Assembly: GCA_017543165.1 (NCBI GenBank) | Contig: JAFYGL010000571.1 | Span: 1-13,574, forward strand | Direction: 5' to 3' | Length of the DNA: 13,574 nucleotides | DNA from: Victivallales bacterium | Lineage (GTDB): Bacteria; Verrucomicrobiota; Lentisphaeria; Oligosphaerales; Oligosphaeraceae | Part shown: positions 7,999 through 13,574 of the stretch, in pieces | Layout of the letters: each line of letters opens with the position of its first letter | How positions within the stretch are numbered: the first letter of the stretch is position 1 | Position numbers and translations under genes: made by a program | Notes under the pieces: generated by a model | Told to the model about the DNA's origin: nothing | Database searches by the model: none | The model's input: the letters and a program-made list of their open reading frames with translations, nothing else

Positions 7999-8156
7999 GT
8001 GCGCGGACACGGTCCGCGCATCAGGATGGGGGGGGGACAATATGCGGGCATACGCGAATGTTTCCGCAAAACTGGATGTCCAAATCTGCAAGAACATTGT
8101 TTCTTTCTCGAGTATAGTTCTACCTTCATCCTGATGCGCGGCCAATGGCCGTGCAC
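7999..8156. repeat. inverted pair of 30-bp REP-like hairpins (REPIN-like element)
   Basis: The left unit 7999-8028 and the reverse complement of the right unit 8127-8156 match at 25 of 30 positions, sharing CCGCGCATCAGGATG exactly. Each begins with a hairpin: left GCGCGGAC/GTCCGCGC with loop ACG, right TGCRCGGCCA/TGGCCGYGCA with a one-base centre. An A-T pair in the left stem is a C-G pair in the right stem, a compensatory change. The units point toward each other across 98 bp that include nine consecutive G at 8028-8036. This arrangement is that of REP doublets (BIME/REPIN). No transposase gene is in the window. Confidence 0.7.
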
Positions 8157-8160
8157 ATTA

Positions 8161-8239
8161 AAATCCCATTACCAAAACGCAGCCTCTTGCGGAAAAGTTC
8201 GTACCATTCCGCAAGAGGCTGCGTTTTGGTAATGGATTT
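8161..8239. terminator. 29-bp perfect inverted repeat, orphan terminator-like hairpin
   Basis: Arm 8166-8194 is the exact complement of 8207-8235, with a 12-nt loop (AAGTTCGTACCA). After a one-base bulge the pairing continues with AAAT/ATTT. On the plus strand TTTTCTTTT follows at 8237-8245, as for a Rho-independent terminator; on the minus strand only TTTT follows. No gene reads into it from either side, because it lies between two divergent genes. It may insulate the two promoters, be a mobile hairpin, or be left over from a lost gene. Confidence 0.6.
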
Positions 8240-8253
8240 TCTTTTGTAGCTGC

Positions 8254-8333
8254 TACTGAGAATTTTGCGCATTCCTTTGCAAAGTTCTCAGTATACTGCA
8301 AACTTTGTATTGAAATTTGCAAAGTTCGCAGTA
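8254..8333. repeat. two adjacent palindromes of GCAAAnT / CAGTA type
   Basis: Stem 1 pairs TACTGAGAATTTTGC (8254-8268) with GCAAAGTTCTCAGTA (8279-8293), 14 of 15 plus one G-T pair. Stem 2 pairs TACTGCAAACTTTG (8294-8307) with CAAAGTTCGCAGTA (8320-8333), 13 of 14. The four half-sites are variants of one sequence, GCAAA(A/G)TTC(T/G)CAGTA. They end 40 bp before the start of the PDZ lipoprotein gene, where operators or 5' leader hairpins would lie. The layout copies that of the palindromes upstream of the ATPase, with a different outer half. Confidence 0.7.
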
Positions 8334-8372
8334 GGTTATGGAAAATTGCACAAAAACAGAGGAAATTATTAA

Positions 8373-9110
8373 ATGAACTACAAATATTCATCTTATTCAG
8401 TTTTTCTTGCGATAACTATGGTTTTATGTTCGTGTGCATCCAATAGCTATCGTTTATCATATGCTTCCAATGACATACCAAGTGAACTGTGGAATAGAAG
8501 CATGGACAAGCCCATTTTGGTTGAAATAACTGATTTTTCACAGGTGGCTGAATGGGAAGCCGAAGGATATTGTGTTTTAGGACAGTCTATATTCAATGGT
8601 AATTGGTTGTCTCGTGCCTGGGCGATGGATTTTGCAAAGGAGATAGGAGCCAGTCATATTCTAGTGCATTTTAAGAATACGGAATTAAAAGAGCAACAGA
8701 CAACGGTATATGTTCCCATAGCAACCCCAACCTATCACTATGGGTACGTATATACATCTCATGGTAGGGCAAGATATAGTGGAACCGATATAACAACCAG
8801 TGTTGTGCCTGTGACATCTTCAGAAATTGTTGCAAAATGGGAGCAAACAGCCATTTTTCTAGCCAAACTAAAGCAAATTCCCTCTTATGGTGTGGAATTT
8901 GATACTCCTCCAAATATACCAGGGCAAAAGGATGGCGAAGTCAAAGTAAGAGTAGTTTATCGTGGTTCTTCTGCTGAAAAGCAAGGCATTCTTGTCGGGG
9001 ATGTGTTGCTTCGAATCAATGGGGTGGATATTCCAAATCATGCTGCTCTTGACAAGTTTTTCAAAACTAACCCTAATATTGAGAATATTGAAACCAGACA
9101 TGAAAAATAA
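8373..9110 (+). CDS. PDZ-domain lipoprotein of unknown function
   Basis: The 245-residue protein has a lipoprotein signal ending in LCSC, with C21 as the likely lipidated cysteine, so it should be anchored to a membrane facing the periplasm or cell surface. Residues of about 45-115 form an alpha/beta stretch (FSQVAEWEAEGYCVLGQSIF, AKEIGASHILVHF) of a kind found in many uncharacterised lipoproteins. Residues of about 185-240 are a PDZ domain (GSSAEKQGILVGDVLLRING), which binds peptide tails in other proteins. The PDZ ends early: the last strand is short or absent (ENIETRHEK, stop). AGAGGA at 8358-8363 supports the start. It is clearly more AT-rich than its neighbours and overlaps the next gene by 11 bp. 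No protease or other catalytic domain is present. Confidence 0.8.
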   Translation: MNYKYSSYSVFLAITMVLCSCASNSYRLSYASNDIPSELWNRSMDKPILVEITDFSQVAEWEAEGYCVLGQSIFNGNWLSRAWAMDFAKEIGASHILVHFKNTELKEQQTTVYVPIATPTYHYGYVYTSHGRARYSGTDITTSVVPVTSSEIVAKWEQTAIFLAKLKQIPSYGVEFDTPPNIPGQKDGEVKVRVVYRGSSAEKQGILVGDVLLRINGVDIPNHAALDKFFKTNPNIENIETRHEK

Positions 9111-9735
9111 AATTGTACTTCTTCTGTTAATTAGTTGCCTTGCATTGCTGCTTCGGGGATGCACTAGTTTTAATTTTGGTTATACTGATAATCATTCTTT
9201 AGATGTGTATAATACCAAGCCTATAAGTAGAAAATACGATGTGACATTCTCTATTTACTATTTCACAGCAAGAAATGATATAATTGGACAAGGAGATAAA
9301 GAATATTACCAAAAGAGAATCAGGGAAAATCTGCTTAATACAGGCTTGTATTCAAAAGTGACTTATGTACCAGTTGACAAGCCTAGTTCGTATCACTATC
9401 ATTTCAATGTAATATACAATGCACCTAATGTAGATACATCTTTTGGTATAGCTTTTATATCGGTGTATACTCTGTTCACTGTTCCAACATGGGAAACAAC
9501 TACCATTGACATATCAGGAATGGTTTTCCTTAATGGGAAAATGGTACATTCCATAGCGACACCTGAAATTATCAGGTGTTATTATTGGCTTCCTTTGCTT
9601 CCTGTTGGTTTGATTTGGAATGATTGGCTCGCATTTAGCCATGTAGAAGGTAAAATGATAAGATATGTTCTTAATGACCTGAATAATTATCACTACGGTC
9701 ATTATGTTAATTCATCGGAAAAATCAAATATGTAG
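9100..9735 (+). CDS. Small lipoprotein of unknown function, coupled to the PDZ lipoprotein
   Basis: I choose ATG 9100, giving 211 residues. Longer in-frame starts lie inside the upstream gene, whereas this one begins directly with a lipoprotein signal, MKNKIVLLLL... LLRGC, with C21 in a good lipobox. Only a weak ribosome site is seen and the start overlaps the previous gene by 11 bp, so translation is probably coupled. After the anchor, residues of about 45-155 look like alternating beta strands and helix (VTFSIYYF, RENLLNTGLYSKVTYV, YHYHFNVIY). A hydrophobic stretch near 160-173 (YYWLPLLPVGLIW) may be a short membrane-associated segment. I do not recognise the family. AT-rich codon use matches its partner, so the two were probably acquired together and may work in one envelope complex. 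Confidence 0.78.
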   Translation: MKNKIVLLLLISCLALLLRGCTSFNFGYTDNHSLDVYNTKPISRKYDVTFSIYYFTARNDIIGQGDKEYYQKRIRENLLNTGLYSKVTYVPVDKPSSYHYHFNVIYNAPNVDTSFGIAFISVYTLFTVPTWETTTIDISGMVFLNGKMVHSIATPEIIRCYYWLPLLPVGLIWNDWLAFSHVEGKMIRYVLNDLNNYHYGHYVNSSEKSNM

Positions 9736-9762
9736 TGATTTTTCCACCAGCACTATTGAAAA

Positions 9763-9877
9763 GTGGACAGTCTGATGAGGTAATTTCAAAACTGCCTGTG
9801 TGGGCGCCGAGGCGGCACCCACTCAGGTTGCCTTGGCGTGAACAGCATTCTTGGTACTAATGCAAAAGACTGTCCAC
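9763..9877. repeat. 115-bp segment bounded by 11-bp perfect inverted repeats
   Basis: GTGGACAGTCT at 9763-9773 is exactly complementary to AGACTGTCCAC at 9867-9877. The segment fills most of the 162-bp gap between the converging lipoprotein and carB genes and has a GC hairpin near its middle. No coding capacity and no obvious target-site duplication are seen. It could be a small non-autonomous insertion or a large bidirectional terminator structure. Confidence 0.5.
9795..9827 (-). terminator. GC-rich hairpin downstream of carB, candidate terminator
   Basis: GTGGGCGCC (9800-9808) pairs with GGCACCCAC (9814-9822), the one non-Watson-Crick position being a G-U pair in the minus-strand transcript. 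After a T-T mismatch a further CCTG/CAGG pair extends the stem. On the minus strand AGGCAGTTTTG follows. It lies about 75-100 bp past the carB stop and could end the carAB transcript. The U-tract is short. Confidence 0.45.
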
Positions 9878-9899
9878 AGTCCACAGTCCACAGTCCACT
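9872..9899. repeat. four tandem copies of the heptamer GTCCACA
   Basis: Units start at 9872, 9879, 9886 and 9893; the last ends in T instead of A and overlaps the carB stop codon (9900-9898). The first unit also forms the end of the 11-bp inverted repeat at 9867-9877. The tract looks like replication slippage and could vary in length between strains without changing the carB protein. Confidence 0.8.
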
Positions 9900-12800
9900 A
9901 GTCACTGATATGATTTGCCACCATGCGGTGGTATTCCTGGAGGGAGCATACGTCCAGGCGTCCTGCGTCAATGGCGGAGTATGCCAGGCCGTCGGTGGCC
10001 ATTTGCAGTGCCGCGCAGGTGGTTGTGATAGGCAGGCCGAACTGAATTGCCAGGGAGCGCATTTTGACGCCGTCGTCGCCAGGCGCGGAAATATTAACCA
10101 GCCAGGATACCTTGCCCTCCAGGATAAGGTCCTTTAGGTTTGGGCGTCCCTCGCTGAGGCGGAACACCGCATGGCATGGAATGCCGTTGGCGTAGAGCAT
10201 TTCGCCTGTGCCAGCCGTTGCATAGAATTCAAAACTGTGGACAGTTGCGAGCTGCTGTATGAAGGGCAGCGCCAGCGCCTTGTCCGCATCGCGGATGGAC
10301 AGGAACACGCCGCCTGAATGTGGAATGCGGTTGCCTGCGGCGTCCTGTGACTTCAGGTATGCGTTTGCCGCGTCCCAGTCCAGTCCCATGACCTCGCCTG
10401 TGGATTTCATTTCAGGGGAGAGGGTGATATCCACGCCAGGGAATTTGGCGAATGGGAACACCGCCTCCTTGAAGGCGGAATAGGGCAGTTTGGGCGAATG
10501 GGTGAAGCCGATTTCCTTCAGGGATTTGCCTGCCATGCACAGCGCGGCGTATTTCGCCAGAGGAATGCCAGTGGCCTTGCTGGCGAAGGGCACCGTGCGG
10601 GATGCGCGGGGGTTAACCTCGATCACATACAAGACACCATGCTGCACGGCGAACTGTATGTTCATCAGCCCCACCACATGCAGTTCCTTCGCCAGGCTGT
10701 TGGCGGCTGCGCGTATCTCATCCAGCACGGATTGCGGCAAATCGCGGGGCGGTATCGAGCAGGCTGAATCGCCAGAGTGTATGCCCGCCTGCTCCACATG
10801 CTCCATCATTGCGCCCACCACGGTGAGCTGCCCGTCCGAAATGCAGTCCACATCCAGTTCCTGCGCATCGCTGAGGAATTTGTCTATCAGGACAGGATGC
10901 CCTTCTGACACTCGTGTCGCCTCGGCCATGTATTTGCGGAGGTATTTCTCCTCATTGACGATTGCCATGGCCCTGCCGCCCAGCACAAACGAGGGTCGCA
11001 CCAGCACTGGATAGCCCAGCTGCGCCGCCAGGCGGCTTGCCTCTTCCGCATTGGAGGCCATTCCGCTGGGCGGCTGGCGGATACCCGCCGCCTTGGCGAT
11101 GCCCTTGAAAATGCCGCGGTCGTCCGCCGCGTCGATGTCCGCTGGCGGTGTGCCAAGAATGCGGACTCCTGCCGCCTCCAGCTCGCTGGCGAGGTTCAGT
11201 GGCGTCTGCCCGCCCAGTTGCACGATTATGCCTTCGCATTGTTCCCGCTCATAGACGCTCAAGACATCCTCCAGCGTCAGGGGCTCGAAGTAGAGGCGGT
11301 CTGCCGTATCGTAGTCAGTGGAGACTGTTTCTGGGTTGGAGTTGAGCATGATGGTCTCGTATCCAGCCTCCTTCAATGCGAAGACCGCGTGCACGCAGCA
11401 GCAGTCGAATTCAATGCCCTGTCCAATGCGGTTGGGACCGCCGCCAAGTATCATTATCTTCTTCTTGCCATTTGCGTCCCTGACAGGCTCGTCATATTCC
11501 GCGTATGTGGAGTAGTAATATGGCGTGGTGGCGGCGAATTCGCCTGCGCAGGTGTCCACAGTGCCGTAGCAGGGAATTATGCCCAGGCTCTTGCGGAGGG
11601 CGCGCACTTCCTGCTCGGATTTGCCTAGTGCGAACGCCAGCTGCCTGTCCGAATAGCCCAGATATTTTGCCTGGCGCAGGCACTCTGGCGATTCATTGAT
11701 TTGCGCCTCGAAATCCACCAGTTCCTTCAGTTTGCGCAAGTAGAACAAATCTATTCCAGTCAATTCGTATATTTTCTCCAATTCCCAGCCGCGCTTAAGT
11801 GCTTCGTGCAGAATATAGACGCGCTCCGCATTGGGGCGTGCCAGTTCCGCTGCGATTGTGGCCTCGTCCAATTGCGCCAATGGCTCCAGTTTCTTCTCCA
11901 GGCCGAAGCCGCAATGCCCCGTTTCCAGGGAGCGTATTGCCTTCTGGAATGCCTGGTTGAAGTTGCGTCCAATCGCCATTGCCTCGCCCACCGCCTTCAT
12001 CTGCGTGCCCAAGGTGGAATCCGCATCGGGGAATTTCTCGAATGTGAAGCGCGGCATCTTGACAACGATGTAGTCCAGCGCAGGCTCGAAGCAGGCAGGC
12101 GTGTTCTGGGTGATGTCGTTGTGCAGTTCATCCAGTGTATAGCCGATTGCCAACAGCGCGGCGATTTTCGCGATGGGGAAGCCAGTCGCCTTGGAGGCCA
12201 GGGCTGAAGAACGGGAGACACGGGGGTTCATTTCAATGATGAGGCGCTCGCCAGTATTGGGATTCACCGCCCATTGCACGTTGGAGCCGCCAGTCTGTAT
12301 GCCGATTGCCCGCATCACCTTCAGCGAATCGTCTCGCATGGCCTGGTATTCGCGGTCCGTCAGCGTCATTGCAGGTGCGACGGTGATGGAATCGCCAGTA
12401 TGCACGCCCATGGGGTCCATGTTTTCAATTGAGCATACAATCACGGAAGTGCCGCGCTTGTCGCAAATGACCTCCATTTCATATTCCTTCCATCCCAGGA
12501 GGGATTCCTCAATGAGCACCTCGTGGTTGAGGCTTGCGTCCAGCCCGCGCTCCACGATTGCCTGGAATTCCTCCTCGTCATGGGCGATGCCGCCGCCAGT
12601 GCCGCCCAGCGTGAAGCCAGGACGCACGATCAGCGGCCACTTGCCGATGGCCTTTGCGATTACCTTTGCCTCCTTCAGGCTGTGGGCCGCCTCGGAGTTG
12701 GCGCTGCGTATGCCAATGCTCTCCATGGTGGCCTTGAATTCATGGCGATCCTCCGCGCGCTGTATCGCCTCTGCATCCGCGCCAATCATTTCCACATGGT

Positions 12801-13131
12801 AGCGCTTCAGGACGCCGCTTTTCCATGCCTCCATCGCCAGGTTCAATGCAGTCTGCCCGCCAAGCGTGGGCAGCAACGCGTCTGGACGCTCGCGGCGAAT
12901 TATCTCGTGGAGGTAGTCTGGCGTCATGGGTTCCAGATATGTGCGGTCCGCGAACTCCGTGTCCGTCATGATGGTGGCGGGATTGCTGTTCAACAGCTCC
13001 AGTTCGTATCCTTCCCGCTTCAGCACCTTGCAGGCCTGCACGCCCGAGTAATCGAATTCGCAGCCCTGTCCAATGACAACAGGCCCTGCTCCAAGCAGCA
13101 GTATCTTGTGTATGTCAGTACGTTTTGGCAT
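9898..13131 (-). CDS. carB: Carbamoyl-phosphate synthase large subunit
   Basis: CarB makes carbamoyl phosphate from bicarbonate, ammonia supplied by CarA and two ATP, for pyrimidine and arginine synthesis in the cytoplasm. The 1077 residues are full length (the E. coli protein is 1073). The first half has the conserved start [32 protein letters not shown] at 91-97 and the ATP-grasp segment [13 protein letters not shown] at 169-181. The second half repeats this as [26 protein letters not shown] and an ATP-grasp [12 protein letters not shown] near 710-720, with [12 protein letters not shown]. The C-terminal MGS-like allosteric domain ([23 protein letters not shown]) covers about 955-1060. A good Shine-Dalgarno AAGGAA at 13140-13145 fixes the start. 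It follows carA after 27 bp, forming a carAB operon. All main motifs are intact. Confidence 0.98.
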   Translation of the reverse strand: MPKRTDIHKILLLGAGPVVIGQGCEFDYSGVQACKVLKREGYELELLNSNPATIMTDTEFADRTYLEPMTPDYLHEIIRRERPDALLPTLGGQTALNLAMEAWKSGVLKRYHVEMIGADAEAIQRAEDRHEFKATMESIGIRSANSEAAHSLKEAKVIAKAIGKWPLIVRPGFTLGGTGGGIAHDEEEFQAIVERGLDASLNHEVLIEESLLGWKEYEMEVICDKRGTSVIVCSIENMDPMGVHTGDSITVAPAMTLTDREYQAMRDDSLKVMRAIGIQTGGSNVQWAVNPNTGERLIIEMNPRVSRSSALASKATGFPIAKIAALLAIGYTLDELHNDITQNTPACFEPALDYIVVKMPRFTFEKFPDADSTLGTQMKAVGEAMAIGRNFNQAFQKAIRSLETGHCGFGLEKKLEPLAQLDEATIAAELARPNAERVYILHEALKRGWELEKIYELTGIDLFYLRKLKELVDFEAQINESPECLRQAKYLGYSDRQLAFALGKSEQEVRALRKSLGIIPCYGTVDTCAGEFAATTPYYYSTYAEYDEPVRDANGKKKIMILGGGPNRIGQGIEFDCCCVHAVFALKEAGYETIMLNSNPETVSTDYDTADRLYFEPLTLEDVLSVYEREQCEGIIVQLGGQTPLNLASELEAAGVRILGTPPADIDAADDRGIFKGIAKAAGIRQPPSGMASNAEEASRLAAQLGYPVLVRPSFVLGGRAMAIVNEEKYLRKYMAEATRVSEGHPVLIDKFLSDAQELDVDCISDGQLTVVGAMMEHVEQAGIHSGDSACSIPPRDLPQSVLDEIRAAANSLAKELHVVGLMNIQFAVQHGVLYVIEVNPRASRTVPFASKATGIPLAKYAALCMAGKSLKEIGFTHSPKLPYSAFKEAVFPFAKFPGVDITLSPEMKSTGEVMGLDWDAANAYLKSQDAAGNRIPHSGGVFLSIRDADKALALPFIQQLATVHSFEFYATAGTGEMLYANGIPCHAVFRLSEGRPNLKDLILEGKVSWLVNISAPGDDGVKMRSLAIQFGLPITTTCAALQMATDGLAYSAIDAGRLDVCSLQEYHRMVANHISD

Positions 13132-13158
13132 ATATGTGGTTCCTTAAAAATAGTCCAA

Positions 13159-13574
13159 CTAGTGTTTTGGAGCCTGTGTGTTCGCGGGGCTGAAGCCCCG
13201 CGCTTCGATTAGTTCGCGGAATTGGGTGAAGAGGTAGCGTGCGTCAAATGGGCCTGGCGCCGCCTCTGGGTGGTATTGCACGGAGAATGCGGGCAGTTTT
13301 CGGTGCCGCATGCCCTCGATGCTGCCGTCGTTCAAATTGATGTGTGTGAGTTCCAGGTCGGCGGGCAGGTTGTCAGGCATGATGGCGAAGTTGTGGTTCT
13401 GGGATGTTATTTCCACGTTGCCTGTCAGCAGGTTTTTGACTGGATGGTTGCAGCCGTGATGGCCGAATGGCAGGCGCCCCGTCTTTGCGCCGCATGCAAG
13501 GCCAAGTATCTGATGCCCCAGGCAGATGCCCATGACAGGCACTTTGCACAGCAGTTTCTTCACACATTCAGGCA
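13159..13574 (-). CDS. carA: Carbamoyl-phosphate synthase small subunit, 3' part only
   Basis: The visible 137 residues are the C-terminal half of the class I glutamine amidotransferase domain, which hydrolyses glutamine and passes ammonia to CarB. The motif [20 protein letters not shown] holds the catalytic cysteine; [11 protein letters not shown] and ITSQNHNFA follow, and [12 protein letters not shown] holds the catalytic His and Glu. The frame stays open to the window edge; the gene begins outside. The domain normally ends around FRELIEA; here a tail, [13 protein letters not shown], follows, the first part encoded by a perfect GC-rich palindrome. carB starts 27 bp downstream. Identification is certain; the odd tail is the only unusual feature. 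Confidence 0.97.
   Translation of the reverse strand, partial: PECVKKLLCKVPVMGICLGHQILGLACGAKTGRLPFGHHGCNHPVKNLLTGNVEITSQNHNFAIMPDNLPADLELTHINLNDGSIEGMRHRKLPAFSVQYHPEAAPGPFDARYLFTQFRELIEARGFSPANTQAPKH
13183..13202. repeat. GC-rich palindrome inside the 3' end of carA
   Basis: CGCGGGGC (13183-13190) is exactly complementary to GCCCCGCG (13195-13202), with the 4-nt loop TGAA on the plus strand. It lies in frame within carA and encodes ARGFSPA in the C-terminal tail. It resembles in form the other GC hairpins at gene ends in this window and may be an inserted REP-like unit. In the transcript it could form a hairpin between carA and carB. Confidence 0.65.

Noticed and set aside
7912..8232. Plus-strand open frame of 106 codons, and minus-strand frames at 7941-8156 and 8158-8391
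   Set aside because: All run through the REP-like units and the 29-bp hairpin, lack a convincing ribosome site, and their sequence is explained by the palindromes.
8962..9099. Longer N-terminus for the second lipoprotein (start at 8962)
   Set aside because: It would overlap most of the PDZ-coding sequence, and the lipoprotein signal would then be internal.
9559..9579. CACCTGA/TCAGGTG hairpin inside the second lipoprotein gene
   Set aside because: An 8-bp stem in coding sequence with no U-tract and no partner copies; likely chance.
10234..10245. ACTGTGGACAGT inside carB, matching the GTGGACAGT of the inverted repeat near 9763 and 9877
   Set aside because: It encodes conserved-looking CarB sequence (TVHSFEF) in frame; a match of about ten bases is probably chance.
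1..13574. tRNA, rRNA or riboswitch
   Set aside because: No cloverleaf, rRNA-like stretch or known riboswitch core was seen in any intergenic gap.

Overview
The window comes from a bacterial chromosome of moderate to fairly high G+C, probably Gram-negative because two proteins carry lipoprotein signals. The mix of a secreted GH42-like glycosidase with a cysteine cluster, a GH78 alpha-L-rhamnosidase, a clan-A glycosidase and an ATPase_2-type AAA protein resembles gut or marine polysaccharide degraders of the PVC group. My best guess is Lentisphaerota (Victivallales-like). This rests on gene content and remembered family distribution only; Verrucomicrobiota, Kiritimatiellota or Planctomycetota are not excluded.

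Layout. (1) Positions 1-451, minus strand: 5' part of an AAA ATPase gene running out of the window. (2) 452-723: intergenic DNA with two copies of one palindromic repeat, two copies of another and a GC-rich hairpin. (3) 724-7882, minus strand: three carbohydrate-active genes in one direction, transcribed as secreted GH42-like protein, then GH78 rhamnosidase, then clan-A glycosidase. The last two have no export signal, so the set looks like external attack followed by intracellular trimming of rhamnose-containing oligosaccharides. (4) 7883-8372: a 490-bp divergent intergenic region with an inverted pair of REP-like hairpins, a 29-bp perfect hairpin and two more palindromes. (5) 8373-9735, plus strand: two overlapping AT-rich lipoprotein genes, the first with a C-terminal PDZ domain. 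(6) 9736-9897: converging gene ends with an inverted repeat, a GC hairpin and a heptamer tract. (7) 9898-13574, minus strand: carB and the 3' part of carA, the two subunits of carbamoyl-phosphate synthase.

The genes themselves are mostly recognisable. The unusual content is in the non-coding DNA and base composition: nearly every larger intergenic gap holds palindromic repeats of at least two styles (AT-rich GCAAAnT palindromes and GC-rich REP-like hairpins), and the tetramers CCGG and GATC are strikingly rare (one and five occurrences by eye in 13.6 kb).
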